Below, piece by piece: positions 1 to 5,762 of a stretch of DNA of 32,982 nt (the first letter of the stretch is position 1; each line of letters begins with the position of its first letter). A program made the translations under genes and the position numbers. The stretch comes from a virus. Below the pieces are notes generated by a model that was given only the letters and a program-made list of their open reading frames with translations, did not search any database and was not told the DNA's origin. The DNA is taken from positions 1-32,982 of the IMG/VR virus record IMGVR_UViG_3300048883_000513; one strand, given 5' to 3'.

Positions 1-1226
1 AATACAGTACAACTAGTGGGGATTACAATACTGCAACTGGGCAAGGTTCGCTATATTCAAATACCACGGGTGGTTGGAATACTGCCGTGGGAACTAACTC
101 TTTATACGGGAACACCACAGGCTCAAAGAATATCGCTATTGGCAATGACGTATTATACGCTAGTACTACAGCCTCATATAGTACTGGACTTGGATATCAG
201 TCTTTAAGATATAGCACCACAGGTGGGGAAAATACAGCCTCCGGCTATAGGAGCTTGTTCACGAACACCACAGGCATAAAGAACGTAGCTTTTGGTAGGC
301 ATGGTCTGTTTAGCACAACCACAGCAGAAAAAAACACAGTCATTGGTGACGAAGCGGGATACTGGATAACAACAGGCTCAAAGAACACCATCCTCGGACG
401 CTACAGCGGCAACCAAGGTGGCTTAGATATTCGCACATCCAGTAACAACATCGTACTGTCTGATGGGGATGGGAATCCTAGGGTTAGTGTGAGTAATACG
501 GGTAGTATGAAACTACAAAAGGGGGACTTAACATTAACATCAAGCGGTGCTTCTTATATACGTTGGTATGATGTAAATACAAACACTATCACTATGCACA
601 GCAACTCTGTCGATTTAAGATGGAAAGATGCTGTTAATAGTGACCCTATAATGCAGATTAGCCAAGCAGGCAATCTAACCATTGATGGTTCATATAGCAC
701 ATCAGGCGTTGACTATGCCGAGTTCTTTGAGTCAACTGATGGTACTGCAATTCCTACAGGTTCAACTGTTACATTAGATAATGGTAAAGTTAGATTATGT
801 CAATCTGGTGAAATACCTTTGGGTGTAGTAAGACCAAACAGTACGTCAAGCACAATAGGTGGTGAACACCTGTTTAGCTGGAAAGGTAAATACCTTAAAG
901 ATGATTATGACGGTTATCTAACAGAAGATGTTAATTATTATTCTTGGGAAGATGGGGGCAATAGTTTTGCCTATTATACAGATAGGATGCCAGATGGGAT
1001 AACACCCCCTACGGATGCAACCCTATCAGTCCAAACACGGAAACTACTAAATCCAGATTACGATGAAACACAAGAAGAGTTTTATACCCCAAGAAGCACA
1101 AGGGAGGAGTGGAATGTCATTGGATTACTAGGACAAATTCCAATAACTAAAGGACAAGTAACTGGTGGAAGCTGGATTAAGATGAAAGATGTGTCTAATG
1201 CAGTTGAAATGTGGTTTGTTAAATAA
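1..1226 (+). CDS. Tail fibre, C-terminal part (5' truncated), with 17-residue repeats and Peptidase_G2 chaperone domain
   Basis: The frame is open from base 3 with no start, so the gene begins before the window. The first ~130 codons are NTTG-type 17-residue repeats. A beta-rich linker follows, then from about base 699 a domain beginning SGVDYAEFFESTDG, with TVTLDNGKVRL, PLGVVRP and a conserved end REEWNVIGLLGQ...WIKMKDV. This matches the Peptidase_G2 (intramolecular chaperone, autoproteolytic) domain at the C-terminus of phi29-type appendages, which trimerises the fibre and is then cut off. The role is host recognition at the virion surface. The repeats match those at 31957-32982, so this is most likely the end of the gene that starts at 31702. 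I recognise the domain by motif; the cleavage residue was not identified. Confidence 0.85.
   Translation, partial: YSTTSGDYNTATGQGSLYSNTTGGWNTAVGTNSLYGNTTGSKNIAIGNDVLYASTTASYSTGLGYQSLRYSTTGGENTASGYRSLFTNTTGIKNVAFGRHGLFSTTTAEKNTVIGDEAGYWITTGSKNTILGRYSGNQGGLDIRTSSNNIVLSDGDGNPRVSVSNTGSMKLQKGDLTLTSSGASYIRWYDVNTNTITMHSNSVDLRWKDAVNSDPIMQISQAGNLTIDGSYSTSGVDYAEFFESTDGTAIPTGSTVTLDNGKVRLCQSGEIPLGVVRPNSTSSTIGGEHLFSWKGKYLKDDYDGYLTEDVNYYSWEDGGNSFAYYTDRMPDGITPPTDATLSVQTRKLLNPDYDETQEEFYTPRSTREEWNVIGLLGQIPITKGQVTGGSWIKMKDVSNAVEMWFVK
27..434 (+). repeat. 17-residue (51-bp) fibre repeats, distal part of the array
   Basis: Seven full units of 17 codons run from base 27 to 383, each starting with an N-T/S/I/V-x-x-G pattern and ending in [NST]TT[GA]xx. 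A partial unit lies upstream, and a degenerate one (NTILGRYSGNQ) begins at 384 and runs out into the linker. The units are more diverged than those at the other end of the window. The pattern resembles YadA-head-like beta-roll repeats. It is coding sequence, not a DNA-level exact repeat. Confidence 0.85.
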
Positions 1227-1264
1227 TTAACGAGAAAATTCATAACACAACAAAGGAAAATACA

Positions 1265-1492
1265 ATGGAAGACGTAATATTAGAAGTACCAACAATAGAA
1301 GAAATCGCACAACACTTCTCAGCAATGGGTGACTCAGTTGACTTACTTAACGCAGGACAACCAGTAGGCATGGGCAATGACGAGTGGACAGATTGTAAGG
1401 CTCGTAATGTAGAACATCTTGAACTAATGGTTGCTAAAGACTTCTGGACAGATGAAGACATGACAGCAGTCAACGCGGCTATTGCGGCTTAA
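1265..1492 (+). CDS. Small acidic protein of unknown function downstream of tail fibre
   Basis: 75 residues, acidic, no membrane segment. AAGGAA sits about 8 bases before the ATG, the same leader style (AAGGAaaAyACaATG) as the next two genes. Its N-terminus is rich in E, I and V (MEDVILEVPTIEEI) and a central NDEWTDCKARN segment stands out. It lies 38 bases after the fibre stop and before the DUF6447-like gene, so it is probably expressed with the late genes. I do not recognise a family. A fibre-associated accessory role is only a guess from position. Confidence 0.75.
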   Translation: MEDVILEVPTIEEIAQHFSAMGDSVDLLNAGQPVGMGNDEWTDCKARNVEHLELMVAKDFWTDEDMTAVNAAIAA

Positions 1493-1518
1493 CTTAAACT
1501 TAACTATAGGAAAACACG

Positions 1519-1734
1519 ATGAGCGAAAAACAAAAAGAAACTCAGACTGTTGAAATTGATGAAGTGCAGTACGACATTGAATCTTTCACAGACCAACAGA
1601 AATCATTTCTTAATCATGTTGCTGATTTAGAGCGGAAGATTTCCAACGCTTCATTCAACTTAGACCAGTTGCAGTTTGGTAAGCAAGCGTTTGTCAGTGC
1701 TTTGAAAGAAAGTTTAAACGAGCCAGCAGAATAA
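1519..1734 (+). CDS. DUF6447-like small phage protein
   Basis: 71 residues. The layout is typical of a small phage family (DUF6447-like): an N-terminal 'TVEIDEVQYDIESFTDQQK' strand/turn region, then an amphipathic helix (residues ~25-65) containing a paired Leu/Gln pattern (LERKIS...LDQLQFGKQAF) that looks like a short coiled coil. AGGA lies 8 bases before the ATG. Such genes commonly sit at the end of the tail/fibre operon in environmental phages; their function is unknown. The family call is from memory of the pattern. Confidence 0.75.
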   Translation: MSEKQKETQTVEIDEVQYDIESFTDQQKSFLNHVADLERKISNASFNLDQLQFGKQAFVSALKESLNEPAE

Positions 1735-1746
1735 AAAAGGACACAA

Positions 1747-1947
1747 ATGGACGAGAAACGATGCTCGACAGCCGAAGCTAATATCATTGCGCTTGACAGG
1801 GAGATGGTAGATATGAGATTTCGTTTGGAAAAACTAGATGATAAATTGGATTCAATTGAGCGATTGATAACTCAAACGAGGGGCTTCATTTTTGGCTTAC
1901 TGGTATTAACTTTAGTGCCCGACTCAGTTCTCGATTTGCTGAAGTGA
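1747..1947 (+). CDS. Coiled-coil protein with C-terminal membrane segment (XhlA/holin-like)
   Basis: 66 residues. Residues ~10-45 form a heptad-like charged helix (MVDMRFRLEKLDDKLDSIER). A hydrophobic segment GFIFGLLVLTLVP follows at ~47-59 and would span the membrane once. This architecture matches XhlA-type holin accessory proteins, and the gene sits just ahead of the lysis cassette. AAGGA lies 6 bases before the ATG. The last codons overlap a possible 38-codon membrane peptide (start 1944) and precede a terminator hairpin. A function in lysis is inferred from structure and position only. Confidence 0.7.
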   Translation: MDEKRCSTAEANIIALDREMVDMRFRLEKLDDKLDSIERLITQTRGFIFGLLVLTLVPDSVLDLLK

Positions 1948-2060
1948 AAGCTTATTTGCAGTTCTTGAGTGAACTGCTTTTTTATATGGGGCTTGCGGTT
2001 TTGGGAAGTTCCGTGGGGGTTTGGTTTTTACAAATAATTCTAGGAGTCTATTATGTTTAA
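1944..2060 (+). CDS. Candidate 38-aa membrane peptide (possible holin), GTG start
   Basis: A GTG at 1944 overlaps the TGA of the previous gene (GTGA), and the frame stays open to TAA at 2058-2060, overlapping the start of the DUF1353 gene. The product is 38 residues with a long hydrophobic stretch (FYMGLAVLGSSVGVWFLQII), enough for one membrane span. Against it: no clear ribosome site for the GTG (coupling would be needed), and the segment carries a strong terminator-like hairpin. An internal ATG at 1986 would give 24 residues. It is either a coupled lysis peptide or a chance frame. Confidence 0.35.
   Translation: MKAYLQFLSELLFYMGLAVLGSSVGVWFLQIILGVYYV
1958..1983 (+). terminator. Rho-independent terminator after the fibre-distal genes
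   Basis: Perfect 7-bp stem GCAGTTC/GAACTGC (1958-1964 with 1971-1977), 6-base loop TTGAGT, then six T (1978-1983). It lies between the holin-like gene and the DUF1353 gene, so it would separate the tail operon from the lysis genes or attenuate read-through into them. Confidence 0.7.
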
Positions 2061-2421
2061 AAGCAAACTAAAGATTGAAGCAGTTGAAAGAGAAGACTTT
2101 TATATTCTCACTTCTCATCTTGCTTATATAACTAATCTTGGAGATAAGATCATTGTCCCCAGAGGATTCAAGACGAACTTTGCTTCAGTTCCACGGCTTG
2201 CCAAGTTCTACATAGATGATGATGATTGGCAGATTCGTGCGCCATCAGTTGTCCATGACTACTTATACAGTGCTGAGTCTGTGAAGCTTGGGTTTACTAG
2301 AGGTCAAGCAGATGGAGTCTTATTCGAAGCAATGGTTGGGTTAGGGATGAGGAAGACCAAAGCTTTACTTATTTACTATACACTACGTTTATTCGGAGGA
2401 GCTAACTATGAGCAACGCTAG
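2053..2421 (+). CDS. DUF1353 phage protein
   Basis: 122 residues. It shows the DUF1353 signature: VPRGFKTNFASVPR (35-48), VHDYLY (67-72), then an R-x-x-AD-x-x-F helix (83-92). The conserved His-Asp pair and the Asn/Ser of the first motif look like an active or metal site, but the biochemical role of the family is unknown. It is common next to lysis or tail genes in phages of Gram-negative hosts. AGGAG lies 7 bases before the ATG. Its 3' end overlaps the lipoprotein gene by 14 bases, which suggests translational coupling within a lysis cassette. Confidence 0.85.
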   Translation: MFKSKLKIEAVEREDFYILTSHLAYITNLGDKIIVPRGFKTNFASVPRLAKFYIDDDDWQIRAPSVVHDYLYSAESVKLGFTRGQADGVLFEAMVGLGMRKTKALLIYYTLRLFGGANYEQR

Positions 2422-2641
2422 TATCTATTTGCCTAGATGGTTTGTTTATATACTGATTATTATGATAACTGTACCTGTACTGAATGGCTGCTCGGCGGGT
2501 GCAGTCATCTCAAAGAGTGCGTCCTTCGCTGTGTCTAAATATTGTACCGTCCCACAAGGAGGAAGAAAGGCTATTCGCAAGGCTGTCAGTCGGGCTGTGC
2601 ATCCAAATACCATTAGAATAACGTGTGCCACAGATGATTAA
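2408..2641 (+). CDS. Small phage lipoprotein in lysis cassette
   Basis: 77 residues. After a short polar start comes a hydrophobic signal (WFVYILIIMITVPV, 11-24) and a lipobox L25-N-G-C28, so Cys28 should be lipidated and the ~50-residue mature part anchored to the outer or inner membrane. The mature part has SKYCTVPQGGRKAIRKAV, a pattern I associate with a recurrent phage family beside endolysins, and a second Cys near the end. It is not proline-rich like Rz1. The 3' end overlaps the lysozyme start by 17 bases. An o-spanin-like role is possible but unproven. Confidence 0.75.
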   Translation: MSNASIYLPRWFVYILIIMITVPVLNGCSAGAVISKSASFAVSKYCTVPQGGRKAIRKAVSRAVHPNTIRITCATDD

Positions 2642-3041
2642 AGAAACCGAAGATTACATCAAGTCGAATGAGGGTTTGCGGCTCATGCCTTATGACGACT
2701 CGCTTGGCTTAACGACTATCGGTTATGGGCGTTGCTTAGAAACTAACGGCATCACTCAAGCTGAAGCGGATATGCTATTCACTAATGACATGGATGTTGT
2801 CGTGTATGAGTTGCGTAAGATATTTACAAACTTTGATGGGTTAGGGTATAGCCAACAAAAATGCCTGATGGATATGTGCTTTAATCTTGGCTCAACCCGA
2901 TTGCGGAAGTTTAAAAAGATGATAGCCGCCATCGAAGCTGGTGACTTCAATAAAGCGTCTGTGGAGTTATTGGATAGCAGATATGCTAGACAATTACCAA
3001 GACGCTCTGGCGACAATGCTATTCTGATGCGGCTCGTCTAG
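2625..3041 (+). CDS. Endolysin, T4-type lysozyme (GH24 muramidase)
   Basis: 138 residues from a GTG at 2625; an ATG at 2634 would give 135. It cleaves the MurNAc-GlcNAc bond of peptidoglycan at the end of infection. The catalytic triad spacing of T4 lysozyme is intact: E16, D25 and T31 in NEGLRLMPYDDSLGLTTIGY. The C-terminal YARQLPRRSGDNAIL element is also conserved. No signal peptide or SAR helix is visible, so a holin must release it. It is a little shorter than most family members. Its start lies inside the lipoprotein gene and its 3' end converges on, and overlaps by 23 bases, a small minus-strand gene. Confidence 0.93.
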   Translation: MPQMIKETEDYIKSNEGLRLMPYDDSLGLTTIGYGRCLETNGITQAEADMLFTNDMDVVVYELRKIFTNFDGLGYSQQKCLMDMCFNLGSTRLRKFKKMIAAIEAGDFNKASVELLDSRYARQLPRRSGDNAILMRLV

Positions 3042-3159
3042 CACATAATTCGCGCAGTAAATAGATTGTCGTTTTTAACACTGCACGGGTTTTTATATTT
3101 TTATTTGCACTCAGGATTTCCTGGATAGAGGCAATAGTTGAATCTATTTGGTTTCTCAT
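3019..3159 (-). CDS. Candidate 46-aa helical protein at the end of the early operon
   Basis: Its ATG overlaps the TGA of the gene before it (ATGA), the usual sign of translational coupling, and the frame runs 46 codons to TAG at 3019-3021. The product is predicted helical with alternating I/L and polar residues (DSTIASIQEILSANKNIKTR) and a basic end. It accounts for the gap between the early operon and the lysozyme and overlaps the lysozyme 3' end tail to tail. No family is recognised. Supported by coupling and composition only. Confidence 0.5.
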   Translation of the reverse strand: MRNQIDSTIASIQEILSANKNIKTRAVLKTTIYLLRELCARRAASE

Positions 3160-3392
3160 TTGACTAACTCCCATTCTGTTATTTCGTCACTAAGTTCTAT
3201 AAGATATTTCTCTGTATCCTTAACTCGGGGGTTAATATCGTCGACTATTAAATAAAATTGATAATCCTCAAAATGCTGTTTACCGCTTGAAATATAGTCT
3301 AAATATTCACCATTCCCATTTGGACTAAAAATAGTAATCATTATTTTACCAATATTTGTCAACAACCACAGATTGAACGGGGGATTATTCAT
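3156..3392 (-). CDS. Hypothetical early protein
   Basis: 78 residues, acidic, no known motif. The ATG at 3392 overlaps the stop region of the upstream zinc-binding gene and has GGAG 10 bases before it, so this start is preferred over Met18. Residues 43-75 (DYQFYLIVDDINPRVKDTEK) look like an alpha/beta fold with an amphipathic helix. It is a distal member of the AT-rich leftward early operon, coupled on both sides by short overlaps. Confidence 0.7.
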   Translation of the reverse strand: MNNPPFNLWLLTNIGKIMITIFSPNGNGEYLDYISSGKQHFEDYQFYLIVDDINPRVKDTEKYLIELSDEITEWELVK

Positions 3393-3717
3393 TAATTGCT
3401 TCTCCGGTAATAATACTTTTTAAAGGTTTATTTATATCTGTGTCCCGTGGTAAATATAAATCTGTGAATATATTCCATAATTCTACTAGACTTGAATTAG
3501 ATAACCCCTCTCGTGGTTGATTCAAAACTTTACATATTCTATTATAATCAATTTTTGAATCTGAATATTTAATATTGGACAATTTGGCATAGTCTTTATG
3601 ACATTTTTTGCATTGCGCTGCTCTACCTCCTACCATTTTATTATTGATATAATATTCAGTATACGATTTTATAGTATTACAATTGCTACATTTCTTAAAA
3701 GTGATAGGTAATGCCAT
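3385..3717 (-). CDS. Small zinc-ribbon protein
   Basis: 110 residues. Two CxxC pairs, C10/C13 (KKCSNCNT) and C36/C39 (QCKKCHKDY), form a treble-clef-like zinc site. This N-terminal arrangement is common in phage proteins related to the recruitment domain of HNH homing endonucleases, but no HNH catalytic motif follows. The rest of the protein is predicted helical. DNA or RNA binding is likely; the specific target is unknown. It overlaps the next gene by 8 bases. Confidence 0.72.
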   Translation of the reverse strand: MALPITFKKCSNCNTIKSYTEYYINNKMVGGRAAQCKKCHKDYAKLSNIKYSDSKIDYNRICKVLNQPREGLSNSSLVELWNIFTDLYLPRDTDINKPLKSIITGEAINE

Positions 3718-3720
3718 GAT

Positions 3721-3837
3721 TTATTCCCAATTAAATAATAAATTAAATGCTGCAGCCTTGAGCATGAAGGATCTTGAGTATGTACCCAACCTGCAGCCGC
3801 CACGGTTATCGGGGAACACTAACCCCACGCCACTCAT
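3721..3837 (-). CDS. Ambiguous 38-codon frame over a structured element
   Basis: An ATG at 3837 opens a frame of 38 codons ending TAA at 3721-3723, three bases before the next ATG. The N-terminal part (GLVFPDNRGGCRLGTYS) uses G/C-ending codons, unlike the AT-rich neighbours, and no Shine-Dalgarno sequence precedes the ATG. The same DNA folds into several hairpins on the minus strand (3749-3826). I favour a structured RNA or exogenous insert over a protein, but both remain open. Confidence 0.3.
   Translation of the reverse strand: MSGVGLVFPDNRGGCRLGTYSRSFMLKAAAFNLLFNWE
3749..3826 (-). ncRNA. Candidate structured RNA element (three-way junction plus hairpin)
   Basis: On the minus strand GCTGCAG (3797-3791) pairs with CTGCAGC (3755-3749), closing two hairpins: TTGGG/CTCAA around TACATA (3789-3774) and CCTT/AAGG around seven bases (3770-3756). 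The TTGGG/CTCAA stem contains a G-U pair that would be an A-C mismatch on the plus strand, which favours minus-strand transcription. Upstream, GGTTA/TAACC (3824-3804) or GGGG/CCCC (3826-3811) forms a further hairpin. The region is G+C-richer than its surroundings. No match to a named RNA family is claimed. Confidence 0.4.
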
Positions 3838-3857
3838 TGACTATACGCGTTTATAAA

Positions 3858-4127
3858 CTAATTCTGCCTTGGTGTATAGTTACCATATTCTTTATTTCTT
3901 TTTTCAATATATACAATCAATCGCTCTAAGTATACAAGACATTCTTTTAGCGCCTCTATTCCTCCCTTTGATCGATATTGCAATAAAAGGGTAGTGCACG
4001 CAAACGCGTACGACGATTCTTTACCATCATTGATTTCTGCCACAACTGCATCCGTAACATCAATCACTTCAATTTTACTACTCCCCACTAAATGGAGTTG
4101 TGGAGTATTTATATTTTTATCCGTCAT
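3858..4127 (-). CDS. Hypothetical early protein
   Basis: 89 residues. The middle (VVAEINDGKESSYAFACTTL) and C-terminal helix (GGIEALKECLVYLERLIVY) suggest a compact helical fold; no catalytic motif is seen. GAGGA lies 5 bases before the ATG, and the ATG overlaps the TGA of the upstream gene. It is followed by a ~140-base stretch with the structured element. A perfect palindrome GTTTATAAAC (3849-3858) abuts its stop codon. Confidence 0.7.
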   Translation of the reverse strand: MTDKNINTPQLHLVGSSKIEVIDVTDAVVAEINDGKESSYAFACTTLLLQYRSKGGIEALKECLVYLERLIVYIEKRNKEYGNYTPRQN

Positions 4128-4387
4128 TCTAATCCTCTATTGGATTGTAGGTTAAGAATATCATCATCAAATTTATCAATTTCTGCCCTGTCATATACAC
4201 CAATTAAATTATCTCCTTTACCTATTAAACCCCTGGTAATGGCGGTGGAGGCAAATACTGACTCGAATATAAAGTATCGATCGTTATAATACACATGGTC
4301 AAGGGGTAAAGAAAACACTGCAATTTTCGAAAAACTAGTTGCAGTTGAAATACGATCTTTTATTAATTCATAATGAAGTGCGGTCAT
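4124..4387 (-). CDS. Hypothetical early protein
   Basis: 87 residues, mixed alpha/beta, with an acidic C-terminal region (RAEIDKFDDDILNLQ). No family is recognised. A strong GGAGG lies 6 bases upstream of the ATG, inside the small hydrophobic gene that precedes it. The stop overlaps the next start (ATGA). It is a member of the coupled run of small early genes downstream of the dCMP deaminase. Confidence 0.7.
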   Translation of the reverse strand: MTALHYELIKDRISTATSFSKIAVFSLPLDHVYYNDRYFIFESVFASTAITRGLIGKGDNLIGVYDRAEIDKFDDDILNLQSNRGLE

Positions 4388-4475
4388 TTGTTACCTCCAA
4401 AAATAAAACACACAAACCTATCAAAATAAGCCACGGCAATAGCATAATTGCGACTAATAATCTAATTATTGTCAT
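4368..4475 (-). CDS. Candidate 35-aa single-span membrane peptide
   Basis: The ATG at 4475 overlaps the 3' end of the deaminase gene and the frame runs 35 codons to TGA at 4368-4370, overlapping the next start. Residues 3-25 are strongly hydrophobic (IIRLLVAIMLLPWLILIGLC), a clear membrane span, followed by a short charged tail. A weak GAGATA lies upstream. It fills an otherwise empty gap of ~75 bases between coupled genes. Phages often carry such inner-membrane peptides among early genes; its role is unknown. Confidence 0.5.
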   Translation of the reverse strand: MTIIRLLVAIMLLPWLILIGLCVLFLEVTNDRTSL

Positions 4476-4875
4476 ATTTTATTATCTCAATATTAAAATT
4501 TTTTAATAAACGTAATCCCGCAATATCTCGATACTCGACTAGATAATGAACTTTTTTTATACCGCTAGTAATAATTAATTTGGCACATTCAACACAGGGG
4601 GATAAGGTTGTATATAATTCGCATTCATTGGTGCCTAACCCATACTTTGCACAAAACAGAATTGCATTTTGTTCGGCATGAGCAACTGTTTGCTTAGTGG
4701 TATTATCTGAATTTTCACAGCAGTTATCTTCTCCAGGAAGTGTGCCATTATATCCGGTTGCCACAATACGTCCATCTTTCGATATTACCGCTCCAACTTT
4801 ATTACGTTTCGAATAGGATGCTTCAGCCCATAATTCAGCAGTACCCATTAGGAATTTTTTATTTTTAATTTCCAT
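4462..4875 (-). CDS. dCMP deaminase (ComEB-type cytidine/deoxycytidylate deaminase)
   Basis: 137 residues, a usual length for the family. It deaminates dCMP to dUMP, feeding dTMP synthesis. The zinc site is complete: H66-A-E68 (catalytic Glu) and P93-C94-V-E-C97. The N-terminal substrate region includes NKVGAVISKDGRIVATGYNG, and NCCENS gives the extra metal-binding region seen in dCMP deaminases. It overlaps the methyltransferase gene by 28 bases. Together with the thymidylate-synthase-family gene and the MazG-like gene it forms a nucleotide-metabolism group next to the DNA polymerase. Allosteric control by dCTP/dTTP, known in the family, was not assessed. Confidence 0.92.
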   Translation of the reverse strand: MEIKNKKFLMGTAELWAEASYSKRNKVGAVISKDGRIVATGYNGTLPGEDNCCENSDNTTKQTVAHAEQNAILFCAKYGLGTNECELYTTLSPCVECAKLIITSGIKKVHYLVEYRDIAGLRLLKNFNIEIIKYDNN

Positions 4876-5759
4876 ATCACATTTCTCGAGTATTCTGGGA
4901 AAAGAGGCGCCATAATTACTGAAATCATATTTGAATCATAATAAGCTCTTAAATTATCAAATATTTCACGTTGGGCATCCGTTAAGTGCGGTTTGTAATC
5001 TTTCACTGACGCAAATGTTCCATATTTTTCAATGATTTCAAATCCAGCAGTTGTTAAAATATTCTCCATTTCCGAATAAGTATATTCATTAACCTCATTG
5101 TCAGTAATATGATTCCCTGCAGCTGCTGAATTATGATCATAACACGGGGTGGACAATAGAATAGTTGTATTTAGGTTTGCAAATGATTTAAGATTTTTTA
5201 AATATTTATCCGCATTATCAACTCCGATATGCTCAATGACTTCAAATGATGTGATAATGTCAAAATCAATATTAAACTTTGGCAACGTATCAGAAGTCAA
5301 ATCACATTGTTTGAATTCTGCCCATCCTACATTTTCAAATTTATGAGTTGCTTGATTAACAGTATTTTCACGATATTCCAACCCAATATATTTGTTCGGT
5401 TTGAATCGATTTCGATAGAATACATCTGCAATTTCCCCAGATCCCGATCCAAAATCTAAAATGTTCATACCAATTTTAGCACATTTCAAAACATGTGTCC
5501 ATCTTAAATAATGAGCAAATTGATCGCGATGATAAATATGCCGCTCAAATTCTCCTTGCGGGGATAATTGAGTACAATTAAATGATTTTGATTTCATTGT
5601 TGTATCCTTTTCATTGGAAATAGCGGATAAGTTGATAGGATTATCACTTATGGAGGTCATCACATACTGTTCGCCATCCATATCAAATGGTTCGGACATT
5701 ATAGTTGCACGTTTAAATTGACCTTTTTTGTTTTTAATATATACTAAGTTGTTATTCAT
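4848..5759 (-). CDS. Class I SAM-dependent methyltransferase
   Basis: 303 residues. Motif I is MNILDFGSGSGEIADVF (~98-114), motif II-like GLEYRENT (~126-133), then a DIITSFEVIEHI segment and a LLSTPCYDH strand, matching Methyltransf_11/23 (UbiG-like) proteins. The first ~60 residues (KKGQFKRATIMSEPFDM) form a separate extension. No NPPY or PC motif of DNA N6A or C5 methylases is present, so the substrate is unlikely to be DNA in the ordinary restriction-modification sense; a small molecule, a modified nucleotide or a cell-surface group are all possible. AGGA lies 8 bases before the ATG. It sits between the TS-family gene and the deaminase. Confidence 0.85.
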   Translation of the reverse strand: MNNNLVYIKNKKGQFKRATIMSEPFDMDGEQYVMTSISDNPINLSAISNEKDTTMKSKSFNCTQLSPQGEFERHIYHRDQFAHYLRWTHVLKCAKIGMNILDFGSGSGEIADVFYRNRFKPNKYIGLEYRENTVNQATHKFENVGWAEFKQCDLTSDTLPKFNIDFDIITSFEVIEHIGVDNADKYLKNLKSFANLNTTILLSTPCYDHNSAAAGNHITDNEVNEYTYSEMENILTTAGFEIIEKYGTFASVKDYKPHLTDAQREIFDNLRAYYDSNMISVIMAPLFPEYSRNVIWKLKIKNS

Positions 5760-5762
5760 TAC

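Noticed and set aside
3749-3826. Integron attC site or tRNA-like sequence
   Set aside because: No paired RYYYAAC/GTTRRRY core sites and no tRNA cloverleaf with CCA end or T-loop; the fold is a different three-way junction.
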